The notes below the pieces were generated by a model. It was not told where the DNA came from. It searched no databases and saw nothing but the letters and a program-made list of their open reading frames with translations. From Ceratobasidium sp. AG-K (lineage: Eukaryota; Basidiomycota; Agaricomycetes; Cantharellales; Ceratobasidiaceae), in the NCBI GenBank assembly GCA_037039685.1, contig JAWNGF010000012.1, positions 62,001 through 126,000 on the forward strand: DNA of 64,000 bases, given 5' to 3'. A program made the translations under genes and the position numbers. Shown piece after piece: positions 1 to 13,181 of the stretch; the first letter of the stretch is position 1; the number at the start of each line of letters is the position of its first letter.

Positions 1-64
1 TAGTGGATGCATTATTTTGACCCTACAGAGACCCCGGCGACCGCTTGACACGCTAGCGGAAGTA

Positions 65-3000
65 TCACTCACGTGGTCTAACTGCATCCGCATCCGTCGG
101 TTTGTGCCGGATCAAAACGAGTATCACTCCGGCTTGCACTACAGAGGCAATTCGCTGGCCGCTGGGAGAGAAAGCGATTGAGAAGACAGCTTCTGCATGA
201 CCCTTGAATATATTGATAGCGGTACCGTCCGAGCGTATGTCCCATACATGTACAGTGCGGTCCTGGGATCCAGAGGCAATATAAAGGCTGTTGGGAGAGA
301 AGGCAACTGCGGTAACCTCAGCTGTATGTCCAGCGAACCGCTTGGGAGCCTCGCGGCCGGCTTGTGTGTCCCATAACATGACGACTTCGTCTTGAGAACC
401 CGAAGCAACGTGTATGCCATCGGGAGAAAATGCGACAGAGCCGATGTATGCCGTGTGTCCTCTAAGTGGACCGACAATGACATGGCCAGTAGATGCGTCC
501 CAGACTCGGAGAGTGCTATCGACAGAGCCAGAGACGATACTCGCACCGTCCGGAGAGAAAGCAACCGACCAGACATGGTCTGGATGTGTAAACGGCCCAG
601 CGACAAGCTCGCCAGTGTGTGAGTCCCATACCAAGACTGTCGCGTCGTCAGAACCGGAAGCAATGCGTGCGCCGTCGGGAGAGAATGCGACTGAACGGAC
701 TACTCCTGTATGGTGCTTGAACGGGCCTGCGACGGCATCACCAGTGCGTGCGTCCCATACAAGGACTGTGAAATCTGAAGAACCGGAAGCGATGTAGGTA
801 CTGTTGGGGGAGAAGGCAATAGAGTTTATTGTGTATGGAAACGAATGACTTTTAAGCCGAGAATTAGTACCGCTCTTATCTACGGCCCATAAACGGATGG
901 TTTTGTCGAAGGAACCAGAAACGATGCGTGAACCATCAGGGGAAAACATGAGGGAGGACACCACCCATGCATGACTCGTAAGTGGTCCAGCAATCATCTC
1001 ACCGCTGTCCGCTGCCCATACTATGATGGTTGTATCGATAGAGCCGGATGCAATGCGTGTGCCGTCAGGGGAGAATGCAACCGAGAAGACTTGGTCCGTA
1101 TGCCCTCTAAGTGGCCCGGCCACTATGTCGCCGGTGTCTGCATCCCAGAGCAAGATAGTAAAATCTCCACTACCAGATACCACCCTCCCACCGTCGGGAG
1201 AAAACGCCACACAGAATTGACGTCGCGTGTATGGCCTCGGAACGGTCCAGCGACCGTGTCTCCAGTGCGTACATCCCAGACTCGGATGGTTTTATCAACA
1301 GAGCCGGAGACGACGCGCCTGCTGTCTGGGGAGAAGGCAACAGCACAAACTGTACGATTATGTCCTCGGAATGGCCCAGAAACCACAACGCAGGTACGTG
1401 CATCCCAGATAAGGAGAGTTTTGTCCCCGCTGCCAGATACTATGTTCATACCGTCTGGTGAGAACGCAACCGAGGTAATGGAGTCTGTGTGGCTGGTGTA
1501 TGGTCCTGCGATTACGTCGCCCGTATAGGTATCCCATAGTAGCATGGTGTGGTCCCAGGAGCCAGAAGCAACGCATCTACCCTCAGGACAGAATGCCACA
1601 GAGGATACGCCATCAGTATGCTTTTTCAGCGGCCCAACGACTATACTGCCGGAATAGGCATCCCACACTTGCACGGCTCCATTCTCAGACCCAGAAACAA
1701 TGCATGCACCATCGGGAGAGAAGGCAACAGATGCAACGGAGGAGTCGATCACCCAGGTCGCTTGCGCAGACGTGTTCCTGTGACTCATCGTCGTTCCGTG
1801 TACAGCGAGCAACCCTTTGGTACGATCCCAGTAACGCTTATAGACAAAGCTAGTCTTTGCGCAGAACGACAGTGCTGAGATATACAGGTGAGGTGTGCTG
1901 CGATTGCACGCACTCGCCGCAAACCGAGATACAAAGTCGCGCGTGTCAATGGTATGGTCGTAGATGCTGAGTGGGGCTTTGGTATCCTGGATCAAGCTCA
2001 GTATCAACGAGTGGAGCGCAGGGGTCTGACCAACCTGTAACCACTTCTCCACATGAGCGAGCAGAAACACGCCTGCTGCGATACGTCGCTCCAGATTTAG
2101 GACTTCCATCCAGAACAGCAGTAGATGATCTAAGAAGTCGCTTAGCTTCTTGCATAGCACATCAGAGATAATTGACAGCCTGAGATGATCTCCCCAGTAC
2201 AGGCACGCGTAAAACAGCGCACGGGAAATGTTTGACTTGATGCGTGCGTCCAGATTCGGTGCGTCCTTGTCAAATACAAACGAGGACTCGAGATCACATA
2301 TGTTGAACCGCAGCTGTTCCTTCATTATGTCAAAGCACCGATTCGTCAGACGCCCGTTTTGATCGCTGGGGTCGCAGTAGAAAGACTTGGAGCGGGAGCG
2401 GTCGTAAAGGTAGTCAGGAAAAGACGCATGCAGCGCGGAGACAAGCCTGCCTGACTCGGATACATGAAGCACCGATCGCAGCGACTCTAGCGCGAACAAC
2501 ACTTGAGCTTCGGGGAGATGAAGGTATGCCGCGAGGGTCGGAGTCGACATAGGCTCCCTCGCGCACACGACCGTCCTCAGCACGAGTCGTATGGCGTTCC
2601 TTTCGTCTTCCTCGAGAATCTCATCGTCTTCATCCAGAGCTACGGCCAGAATGGCCGCGTACAGCTCGTCGAGTTCCTTGTATCTTTTGCTCGTCTGACC
2701 TTGGCCAGTTTGCTGTGGGCTGGCCGTCAGAGCCCTGTTCAGCCGCTCTATCGGGTTTGTGGACGCCTTGCGAGGAAGAATGTATCGCACAGCAGTGGCC
2801 GCATATATGAACAACTTGCCAGCCCGTTTCGTCAGCAGCTCGATTTGGTCGTCGGTCGGCGGCGGGTTCATTGAGCTCAGGGCCTCTACCAGGTACTTCT
2901 TGATGTCTTCTTCAACGATCGACAGCTCGATATCGTGCAGGTGCAGCACTGTCGGAGAGTAGCCGCTCCCCGACAACATTGGGTCTCGGATCGCAGGCTC

Positions 3001-4578
3001 GGGTCGGCTGGTCACGAAGAACCGAATAGGTAGACTTTCCACATGCTGTAATAGCACCCCGAGGATCAGCCGCACTCCATAGTCTTCTTCGCACTCGTCC
3101 AGCGCATCTATGACTACCACCACTCTGTCTAACATCGCGACATTCTCCGCTTGCATTGGTTCATACAGAAGCGTCTCGAACTGACCACGTGCGTCCAGCT
3201 TGGCGGCATCGACGTCTTGCTCCAGAGCTTTGCATAGCGCTTCTTGGAATCCTGGCGAGTACTTGGCGAGCTGGTATGCGATCGTGGGCACCATACGCTT
3301 GAAGTCGCGGCACAAAGGCGACGCACGAGAGCAGAAGAAGCTGGCACCCAGCCGCTGGTTTGTCTTGAGCCACTCGCACAGGCTATATGCGATCGTGGTC
3401 TTTCCTGTTCCTGCCATGCCGTTCATCCAGTAGATCTTTGCTCCGTTCGGGTCATGTATCCAGTCTCTGATATCTTGCTGCAGCTTCTCGCGCGTTTGCG
3501 CAGTACACCCGTGCCGCTTTGACGCGGAGTCGCTGGAGTTGTAGACGGCGTCGTCGACGGGAAACAAGCCTTTTAACAATGTGATCTACCACATGGGGGT
3601 TAGCACAGGTATAGCTGATAGCGTTGGTTGCATACCACATGCTGCTTGTTGGTCTTTCTCAGCGCCTGCAGGCTGATTTCGCTCTGTTTCCCGCTCAGAA
3701 CCAGGAGGCACCCTTCAGTCTAACTCACTTGTAGCTGTCGGAAGAGCCCCTTGATTCGACGATACCGTTTAACGACGTCTTCTCTGTCTCGAGTCGACTC
3801 GAGCAACCGCCTACCTTGACCACGATCTTGTTTCTTGCCGACCTCGTCTGCTTCAGCCTTGATGGATCTGCATAACTAGCCTCAGCCTTGTGCGCATACA
3901 TAGGCATGTGTCGCTTACAGCGCGATGCGTCCGGCACTTCCGCTAGGATCCTCCGTGTCCAGCTCAGACACATACTGGTCCAGGGTCCGTAGCATGACTG
4001 CGAGCTCGGTGGCTAGCCTTTCATAGTCTTCTGTATTCGTTGCAGCTGCCTGTACTCGCTCCGGTCAGGACCTGTCGCCTCCTGACGTCATGAACTCAGC
4101 GTACCTGTACGACATCTACCCAGCCGACGAGCTGGTTGACCGCCAGCGCGAGGGGAGGGAACACCTCTGTGGTCTTTCCCAGACCTCTCAGCGCCATATC
4201 TAGACCCTGCCATGCAGCATCCGTACGGGTAGCACGTCCTCCACTGGTAGAAGCCCCAGAACTAACCGCTGATGTGCCTTTCTCCGCTTCCAACTTTGAG
4301 CTTGTAATGTTCGTGGATGGACTAGTCGACTGATTATGGCTGTGTGTGCCAGACTCCTCAGCAGCGAGAGGTGGGTTCCCCGGTGACACGCTAGTGGCTA
4401 AGGACGGATCAGGAGAGGCAGATCCACTCTGGTCAGACGGAGCAGATGTACTTCCGGCACCTGGGACGGCCAGTGACGACGAGGGCTGTATGGCGCTTTT
4501 CACGCGGTCGACGCCGCGGCGAATTGCTTTACTAAAATGCTTCCGCCTTGACTCTTTTGCAGATGGAGTAGATGACAT
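65..4578 (-). CDS. NACHT-WD40 receptor-like protein (NLR1), one frame break
   Basis: Fungal STAND/NLR-type protein, by family a nucleotide-dependent signalling switch of self/non-self recognition in the cytosol. Exons read 4578-4105, 4049-3919, 3867-3729, 3683-3636 and 3585-65. The start ATG at 4578 has a good context (CCACCATG). The first four exons give the Ser/Pro-rich N-terminal region and helical linker usual in Agaricomycete NACHT-WD40 proteins (YRRIKGLFRQLQ). The last exon has a Walker A GMAGTGKTT near 3400, a Walker B VVVIDALDEC near 3100 and about 12 WD40 repeats (AFSPDG...SGS...VWD), the last degenerate. Near 1209-1212 two extra bases (a duplicated CA) shift the frame, so repeats 1-4 and the later ones lie in different frames. 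Without it the product would be about 1430 aa. The break may be a real mutation or a consensus error; no intron fits there. Class is certain, activity is not. Confidence 0.88.
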
Positions 4579-5266
4579 GGTGGTCAATTACTATGTCGTA
4601 AGCGTTACAGTTGCATTGGACACCTGAAATGAGCAAGTATATCGGTAGATCACGATACACGAGGTTGACTCTGGATTATCGACAAGCACCTTTGGATCAT
4701 ATAATCAATCGGCAAATCCAATTCTCCTACTGGTAACCCTTCGCAAGCGGGCCGACTCGTCCTCTGCCCTAGAAAGATAATATAGTATTGGAGGCAACTA
4801 GACCTCTCGTATATCACACGAAACACTCGCGATATTACACCTCTCTGTCCCCATGGAAGGAAGCTCCCAGTGCTCGCCAAATGTTTATCCGGCAGTACTA
4901 CTGTATCAACGAAAAAACCGCCGCACCATCGGCCGGTGTTATTCATAGGAGTGATTGACATTTCACCGATGTCTTCGCTTTAAAGAACCCATCAAACACC
5001 TTACAAGGTTCAAGTTGAGTGGAGGGGTGGAGGGCAGTTTCATATAGGTGGAGGAGGTGGAGGTTCACTTTCCCCAGTTAGAATCTATCTTAAGCTTAGG
5101 TGGAGGTCAACAGTGGAGGTGTCCCATGGTCCCAAGCGCCAACTTGATGCAATACCGTCGAAGTTGGGGCATTTGGAATTTGATACCGGTGCACGAATAC
5201 ATAAAGCCTCCCTATGACGGTTCCATCTCCAACTCATCTTTCAGATATACTCGTACAGTTGAAATT
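4579..5266. other. Intergenic, divergent promoter region
   Basis: This is the shared upstream region of NLR1 (minus) and the aldo/keto reductase (plus). Short open frames show no family resemblance. A G/T-rich purine stretch with repeated GTGGAGG motifs lies at about 5010-5125. No gene is seen. Confidence 0.5.
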
Positions 5267-6817
5267 ATGTCTGCAGCTACTGCCATCACTCGCCGCATTG
5301 GTGACGCTGCTTTCCCTGCCATTGGGTATGGTGCTATGGTAAATATTCACTGTACAATCTATGAGCCAATCCAACCTATTTCTGTCTAGGGTCTTGGTGG
5401 TTTTACATACGGGAAGTTTGTCGCGTCTGATAACGAGCCGCGATTCAAAGTAAGTGCTCCCATACCAGTCGTATCGAGAGTTAGCCATCTGATAATGAGA
5501 CCAGGTCTTGGATCGACTGCTTGAGCTTGGCTGTACTCACTGGGATACTGCTAACGTATACGTGAGTCTACTTCGGAATACCAACCTGACTGCTGGCTCA
5601 ATATGTCATCAGGGCGATTCCGAGGAGCTGATCGGCAATTGGTTCAAGCGCACCGGCAAACGTGACCAGGTTTGCCGCCTCATTAAATTATTCAAATAAG
5701 CCACTGACGAGCTGGGGCCTGCAGATCTTCCTGGCGACCAAGGTAATCAACCAATGGGCGCATATAGCCCGAACGCCGTTGCTGACGATATCGTGTACAG
5801 TTCGGATTCAAGCCTGACGGGCCGTGTGGTACCCCAGAATAGTAAGCCTAGCAATATAGTGAGAGGTCTGGACTTATCGTGTGGTAACCCAGTGCAAAAC
5901 AATGCATCGAGGAGTCACTGAAGAAGCTCAGTGTCGAAGTCATTGACTTGTTCTATGTCCACCGTATCGATAAAAACACCCCCATCGAAATTACAATGGG
6001 TGTTCTGGCTGAATATGTCAAGTAAGCATGCGCGTGCTTTACAACCTAAACTTTACTAATACTCGTTTCATAGATCCGGGAAGATTCGCTATATCGGCCT
6101 CTCGCAGCCATCAGCCGAGACACTTCGTCGCGCCCACAAAGTGCATCCAGTTGCTGCGATACAAGTAGAAGTAAGCATCGCATAGTCTCAATATTTGAGT
6201 TTCACCGCCAACTATCACTAGTACTCGCCATTCGAACGTGCCATTGAACAAAAAGGCCACCTCCTTGAGACTGCTCGCCACCTTGGCATCGCGGTCGTTG
6301 CATACTCTCCCCTTGGGAAAGGTCTTCTCACCGGCCAGGTCGTGAGTTCCCCCTCAACGGCATTTCTGAACGGGCTCGACTCTAATAAATCATTTAGAAA
6401 TCCCATGCCGACTTCGGAGACAATGACCTCCGCAAACGAATTCCTAGGTTCTCTCAGGAAAATTTCCCTAAGATCCTTGCACTGGTAGAGAAGTTTAAAC
6501 AGATTGGCCAGGCGCATGACGCAACTTCGGGACAAGTGGTATTGGCGTATATGCTTACCTTGGGAGACGATATCATTCCTATTCCCGGGTCAGTAGTACT
6601 ATATTTTCCCTTACGGTGGAAATGCTTACCATCTGAGCGTAAAAGGTCCCAGCGGGTGGAGTACATCGAAGAGAATTTCAACGCATCGAAGGTCAAGCTC
6701 ACACCAGAGGACATCAAGTCAATTCAGCAGGCGATTGCCGAGACGGACATTCCGGGGGCGCAATACCCACCCGCACTGCAAGCAATGCTATATGTTGACA
6801 CACCTGAGTTGCCTTAG
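5267..6817 (+). CDS. Aldo/keto reductase (AKR13-like)
   Basis: NADPH-dependent carbonyl reductase of the aldo/keto reductase superfamily, most like the fungal AKR13/pyridoxal-reductase type, probably cytosolic. Eleven exons can be joined in frame: 5267-5338, 5390-5449, 5505-5561, 5613-5669, 5725-5742, 5801-5841, 5893-6021, 6074-6170, 6222-6338, 6398-6588 and 6646-6817. The protein shows the catalytic set: Asp and Tyr in WDTANVY, Lys in LATKFG, His in FYVHRID. It also has the barrel strand [12 protein letters not shown] and the cofactor-binding IPIPG plus YIEENF near the C-terminus. The product is about 300 aa, slightly short at the N-terminus for the family. The introns are 45-60 bp. The physiological substrate cannot be read from sequence. 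It ends tail-to-tail with the Zn2Cys6 regulator at 7233. Confidence 0.93.
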
Positions 6818-7232
6818 GTTTAGTTATACGAATGCCATGGATTATCAATGTATTATGGATAGCATAAAATGCATGAATACATATGTCCTATCAATGGCCC
6901 TGTTCGTAAAATCTCTAAATAATATATGGACCTTCAGATAGGAGTTTGTGTCAATCGGCTCAACACTCACCTTCACTCGGCCAGGGCGCCATATGGGATT
7001 CTTGGTCTTCTGGACCATGTCACACGTTCCAAGTTGTTGTATTACCATAATATACCTACATTTCCGCAATTTTTTTCGCCTGGAATATCACTCCCTCAAG
7101 TCCGAGTCGCCAGCCCTAACTGAACATCCGAATAGTACCTTATTTCTGGATGAAATAGCCTACTTGACATAAAAATACAAAGAAAAAACAACAATAGATC
7201 AAAGCGAAATCACGAGAGACCAAGTGTCAATA
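6818..7232. other. Intergenic, convergent 3' ends
   Basis: AT-rich spacer between the 3' ends of the aldo/keto reductase and the Zn2Cys6 regulator. Nothing else is seen. Confidence 0.5.
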
Positions 7233-10101
7233 TCATCTATACCCACCTACATTGGATGTCCCAATTTGGGGCCCCCCCTTCACATCCGCCCCCAGATAAT
7301 TGAAATTTTTCCACCAGTCATTTAGTCCGTTGACAACATTTGTCCTGTACAACCAAGTTAAGACTATTAGAGGCAACCAACGTGCACGTTCGTACCATTG
7401 ATAGTCCATTCCCTCAAGTGGTGGTATAAGCTCCGGAACGGGGACGTTGCGTGCCGATCCTTGAACAGGGGGTAGCATTTGGGACGATGAACCCAGCTAT
7501 CGAGGAACCCATCCAGTTACTACAAGGGCCTGATGCGACGGTTGGTACTTACTTGACTCTGTTGTCCAGTCACTGCCTGTGCACTTGCACCAGGGACTGT
7601 ATGAATGTTCGCATCCTACAGAAACTTTCAAGTTAGAACGAGTATGCGGTGGATCATAAACCAGCGAAAATAACTCACCGGGACCTTTTGGTTCCTAGAG
7701 TTCCTCACGAGATGATCAAAGAACTGAACAAAATAACTCGGCGTATCCCCCTTTTGGCGACTTAGCGTACGACCCGCAGCTGAAATGCTACGTAGAATAC
7801 CGATAATCTCGTTCCCCAGTTCCTCGTCCACATGTGGAAGTTGCTGGCCACCCCAATCCAAAGTACATTAGTTAGATAACCAAGGGCGAGGAGAGACATA
7901 CCTTAAATAACCACACCCCCGCATACGCACACATGACCGCCAACACATCCTGGCAATATATTATACACCCATTCGGTACCAGTTCGGCTACAACGTATCT
8001 CAGGACATCCATCGCACACTTGATACACTCGAGTGTCTGAATACGTGTCGCGCTCAGTTGGGGTTGAACGAGGTTCAAGAGTTTGAGTTCGGCAACAATA
8101 AGCTTGAGATTGAGGGATTGGAAATTGATAATTGCACGAGAGATTGGTGCAAGGTTTAGATGCAGGTTTTCTGAAGGGAAACGCGTGTTAGGCCTGTTCA
8201 CACATGAATCAAGCCAGGCTGACCTTCGTTGTCGATCCATTTCTTTATTCGCTCGTCCAAAAGTTGCGCCACGTGTCGCATGAGAGGCTCAAAAGCAGCC
8301 TTGTTTGCGACAGTCATGGATGAGAAGAGGGAATGACAAAGCAATCTCACGCTCCCAAACGAGGAAGAGATCACCAACATTGCATCAGCATCTATAATGA
8401 CGTCCGTTAGTCTAGGAGCTAAAAGTTGCAGGGAAGTATTCGCACTACAAGGGTACTACTAGGATTTAGAGAGCGGATGCAGGACGGCCAATTGAAAGTA
8501 CCCACCTCTGGGTGGTTGAATAGCCACTGGTATGCATCGGAGATGTGGAAATCTGGAATCATTTGAGGTTTCCCCCTCTGCATTCTGAGAATCGGCTGTT
8601 TAGCGGGATCCAGGATGTCCAAGCGGAATGGAGACCTACGCAGTGGTCATATCATAACCTTCCGCAAAGTTGTCAATATAGAGAACAGCCAAACAAGCAC
8701 AAAATTGCTAACACACGAGCTCTAATTAGACAACCATCAATTTGTTGAAAACACAATATACATCAGCCACTCACGAAGCCACGTTCTTTGCTTATTCTAT
8801 AAACAATTGGACAGACCCATCAATATATGTTCAACCAAGCTTCAAAAAGTACATTACCAATTGCTCCCTCGCTAGCAACTCGGACGACGGTAGCGGATCC
8901 TTCCGTGATTCATGCAAATTCAACTCATACGCCATCCTAATTGCGAGCCCAACCTTCCGCCAGCTACTCGAATCGCGCGAATCTTTCCAAAATGTAAGCA
9001 AACTCAGTGCTTGCACGTACTCGATGCTACATATCCCGTCAGCAAGCGCCCTCCCAAGTAATGTTTGACCCAGCGCGTTGGAACGTTCCCAAGCGTGTGG
9101 GCGGGCAAAGCGGGCGGCAACGGTGAGGATAGCGGTAAAGAGAATACTGGATCGTGAGCGGACATAATTAGGTGTATGGAGAGAAGGATCTAGGAGAGCA
9201 ATTATTGGGTTGAGGTGCTCGTGGTATCTGTAAGAAAGTCGTAAGAGGATTAAATGTAGGAGCAAAAGAACTTACAAATGGAACAACTCAGGTACATCTT
9301 CCTCCCGTAAAATACCAGACGTCACTGGAGTATCATAATTGTCCAACGGATCTGAATTGCGTATCATCGAGGATATAGGCGTGCTATGAACAGGCGACGA
9401 GGGGCGCGAGTCAGCTAAGATGTTAGCCAACGAGTAAGCACCGGCAGGGGCGTCTTTCGGATGAGGCTCTTTGGTGGACCCCATGAGTTTGAGGCTTCTG
9501 TCCGGGTCAACGCTGGCATTGGTGATTGACCCCGAGCCTGAACTTGAATCGACATGCGTGCCCAGTCCCGATGGTGTGTAGTGTGAGCCGGGCTTGACTT
9601 GGAGTCGGTGATGGGGAGAATCTAAATATAGATAATCGATAAGGATGGCTTTTCAGAGTCAAAGAAACGCACCTCGGCTCGAGTGAACTTCCGGAGAAGA
9701 TATCGCCGTGAATGGGGAGACAGGCTGACCACGCGAAGACGAGTATTCTTGCTCAAACCTCGCATCCCCGTAGTGATTCGGATGGTTGACGAATGAAGAA
9801 TGCGAGATGGAAGTGTTGGGAGAGTGCTGCGATGAGTCGGCCGGAGACATGGTTTGCTGCAGGACAATTTCTGAAGGACCATCTCCTGTGAATGGGTTCC
9901 TGTGCAAACGATTAGTCAACGGTCTTGGCAAACGCCGGGGAAATAGCCGACGCACTCGTGCCTTGGCTTTCGGCCCCGCTTCTTCTCCCGGTAAACGCAT
10001 TGGAGTGAGAGACGAGTGCATCGCGAGCATGGGCCATCCAACATGGAGTGCTGGTTTTCACACCTAACTTTGATCGAGCGACATTCCGTGCAGCTATACA
10101 T
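7233..10101 (-). CDS. Zn(II)2Cys6 fungal transcription factor
   Basis: Nuclear DNA-binding regulator. The N-terminal exon has a zinc cluster with six cysteines (CTECRSIKVRC, then CSRCTRLSLQC) and a basic KKRGRKPRH tail. A Ser/Pro-rich linker follows in exons around 9916-9620 and 9610-9280. The fungal_trans middle homology region begins near 9255 (HLNPIIALLDPSLHTP, SSILFTAILTVAARF). Further exons run to a TGA at 7233, with small exons near 8790 (NKQRTWL) and 8730-8640. About eleven exons can be joined with short introns. The start is uncertain: an ATG lies at 10101, but GCTAAC...TATAG just upstream looks like a branch point and acceptor, so a 5' exon may exist. The neighbour is a convergent aldo/keto reductase; a regulatory link is only a guess. 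Confidence 0.88.
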
Positions 10102-10948
10102 CAGGAGCAGTTAGCACTGAAACATAATTGGAGCGATCTTGGTCCTACGCTCTCCCACGAGTCTTGGGGGTGTTTTCGACGCTCTCCCTATCATCCAAAG
10201 GTGTACTGGCCATTGTTGTCGTCTGGGATTGGTGAATCGCTCAGCCTGGGGTCGTTGGAAATGGGAATCCGGAGCTTGATCATGTGACTGGCTTCTCTCC
10301 AGCCTCCACGGCGAGGCAATGACGCCCGCATGTATAAGACCCTCAATCCGCCCTCATTGTCCCGAGGAAGTCTAGCTTTATAACTTTGTCTTTTCGAAGA
10401 CGTTCCGATGCATTTATCTCACCGGCTATCAGCGTTCAACAATCCGACCGAGAGTCCACATGCCCAGAGCCTTGAACATCTTCTCAGTAAAAGTCCTACA
10501 CATGGGATCGCGTCCCAACCTGGATAACATCCTACACACACGCATTCAATTATGAAAACCGCGTATATCATTTGATGCATCCTGGGAATTGTACATCCTA
10601 ATCGCTAAGAATGATGCCTTGAAAAGATGGGAAGGGCAATGGCTGGCCTTTATCAATGACATTGTGTCTTCAGCATAGCAATCGAGGAATGCCATAGTGA
10701 AGCAGGAATGTCTCATGGCTACACATGATTATACGTTGTCCATCATGCGGTAGAAAGGAGTAATGTGATATGCGATTGAAACATTCGAATCAAAGGCCCC
10801 GGTAGCAGAGCTTTCAGTTGTCATCTCAGCGAGTCCTTTTACCATGTTGGTACAACATTTTACTTGTCTCAAGCCCTTCAACAAGTCTAGTATGTGGTTT
10901 GATCCCGAACCGGTACATACACTCTGGATATCTATCGAATAGATGAAA
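10102..10948. other. Intergenic
   Basis: Upstream of the Zn2Cys6 regulator and downstream of the decarboxylase. It holds a TATAAG-like motif near 10331 and no convincing coding sequence. Confidence 0.45.
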
Positions 10949-12286
10949 TTACTCAACCGTCGCAATAGCCGCATTGAGCAGAACCTTCGAGCTAGCACTG
11001 GTGTATTTCGGGTCAAACCTGATCTTGGTCTGCGGGCGGAAAATGAGACAATAGGTGGAGCCTCCGAAATGAAACATTCCCAATTCGTCGCCTTTCTTAA
11101 GCTTATCGCCCTGCTTGACGGTTATCTCGCATGTGGATACCTCGGACATCCCTACAGCCAGGAAGACCATCAAGCCTATGTTGGGGTTGTCGGCCTGGAT
11201 ATAAACCGCGCCTCGAGTAGCAACAGATGTGAGGTAGCCCTGCGAATTATGTGGCCCATTGGGGTCAGGGCCCTCTGGGTTCTCAAATCCCATGATGGGG
11301 GATTCGGCAAAATATGTTCCGGGAATAAGCACAGTCTTGACCACAGTTCCGTTGACAGGGCTTGCCCAGCGATGATAGTTGAGTGCACTGAGGAACGCTT
11401 GGTATATTGTTCCACCAACAAACTGCGAAGCCAGTTCATCGTGATCGAGCATGTTTTTGAGGGAGTACGGCTCGCCCTTCAGCCAGAAAGCGTCCGTCAT
11501 CTTCACATTGTGAGCAATTCTGTAAACTGAGGACTCGCAGGCGGCGTTGACAACACTGTCGTCGTCAGGCGATTCAACTGGGCGAACGCCAGGCCGAAAC
11601 TTCCGAGTAAAGAAATCATCCCAGGATGAAAATCCATGATGGGGAGCATTAGGATCGCAAACAAAAGTCTCGGAGAAGTTGGGTATGGCTTTGCGAGCCG
11701 ATGGCCCGAACCACCCATTTGGCTCCGTCGTGAGGTATTCACGTGAGGCTGATGATGAGAGATATTCGGCCCAGACGTTGAGTATCTTTTTGATCTGAGC
11801 GTTGACATTGGGAAGCAAGAAGATCTTGAGACCGGCGTCCGTGCCCATGGGCCAATCAAGAACTGCGTTCATAGGGACACCAACCACGTCGTTGTCTTCA
11901 AAGTTGGGGGCATTCTGGATAATATGATCGAAGACCTTGAGCATGGTTTTGTAGTCTCGAACCTTGATATCAAATTAGTGCAACCTTTTTTTCAAGTAAA
12001 CTGAATATGAACTCACCTGCGATTTGAGGCTTGCTTCTTGATTGTAGGGCGGTTTATTCGGTACCTGCTTGAACATTTGTTCGAATCCAGCGAGTAGTTC
12101 AGGGTCGCTTTCGATAAGCGCGTGAAATTCTTGGATGACCGGGTGGAGATGCTCAAGAGCTGGATCCTCCTTTTCAATCTTCTGCAGTATTTTCTCGAGT
12201 CGTTGTTCTACAACGCGGTGGTTGCTGGGTAGCCAGTCGCCAACACGGTGTTTAACTTCTGGATCCTTGACTTTTGAGTCAGACAT
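10949..12286 (-). CDS. Phosphatidylserine decarboxylase family protein
   Basis: Pyruvoyl-dependent enzyme of the family that turns phosphatidylserine into phosphatidylethanolamine. Two exons, 12286-12017 and 11962-10949, join in phase to about 427 aa. Residues 1-170 match the N-terminal domain common in fungal PSD-like proteins (DWLPSNHRVVEQRL; then DWPMGTDAGLKIFLLP). The catalytic part has FSSWDDFFTRKFRPG, LNYHRWASPVNGTV, and close to the C-terminus HFGGST, which matches the GST self-cleavage site where Ser becomes the pyruvoyl group. No transmembrane segment or organelle targeting signal is obvious, unlike mitochondrial Psd1. Several fungi keep such soluble paralogues, some in secondary-metabolite clusters, so the substrate may not be phosphatidylserine. 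The frame is intact. Confidence 0.92.
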
Positions 12287-12436
12287 AGCGGCCTAAACAA
12301 TTTCGCAACGGTGTCAGTATGTATACGTAGTGATTTATGAGCAAATTTCCAAACTAGGCACAGTTGAGAAAGCGGAATTATGGACAAAAGATAGTCAAGA
12401 ATAGAACTGAGTGAGGATGTTTATCCTTGCCGGTAG

Positions 12437-12797
12437 ACCATACTCTCTACCCTGATCCAAGGGATTGCCGATCAAAAGCTAAATGCCCTTGCTTACCTGT
12501 TCGATAGACGAGTGTTCTCTGGTTACAATGATCCCGGGTATGAGTGGCTACGACGAAAACTAGGTGGTCTCAAGGTGAAAGGGATCGTCAACGTTGCAGG
12601 GCCGTGTGCTGACCTGTAAGTGACTAAATACCTAGTGAATAATATATTGACGTCAGATCCGGTTGAACAGCATCATAGGCATGCTTGGGAATATGCTTCG
12701 TGTATGCGTATTTTTGAACCGAACGGTGATGACTACGATGATGTCAACTGATGGCGTGTACATCATCCCTAATTTTAGTCTCCCGAAGAAACCGTAG
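12437..12797 (+). pseudogene. Fragment of an unrecognised gene
   Basis: An open stretch from 12437 to about 12615 encodes a well-formed helical peptide (DQKLNALAYLFDRRVF, KLGGLKVKGIVNVAG). It ends at a good donor (CTGTAAGT). An acceptor before 12668 continues the frame (LIIGMLGNMLRV) to a TAG at 12795. No start codon is found in frame upstream, where a stop lies at 12434, so this is either a 5'-truncated remnant or the end of a gene whose first exons I cannot see. I do not recognise the family. Confidence 0.35.
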
Positions 12798-13181
12798 TTT
12801 AGCATCTATACAATTACACTACCTTATGGTATTTGACTATCAGTTTGAATGGTACTAGTACATTCAACCGTTCAACTAGACCCTGGGAGCGAAGAAGTAC
12901 GCATATATGCGTATGGTATCTTGAAAGACATGAATAATGCTTTTTTTATTCTTACCCTAGCGTCCGCCTTAAACTTCCCGCTGTAGGGGGTTGTCACCCT
13001 TAGAGATTGCTATAACTCGATGCATGCGCTCTACTTTGCATAGTGGGGAGAAAAGATTATACGCTTGAATTCATATTAAAATACAGGCAAATCGTCATTT
13101 CAATACAAGAGAGATTCGTGAACGAGATGGCTTTGAAGAGTTCACCACGGAATACATCGAGTTACTCAAGCCGATCATTTA

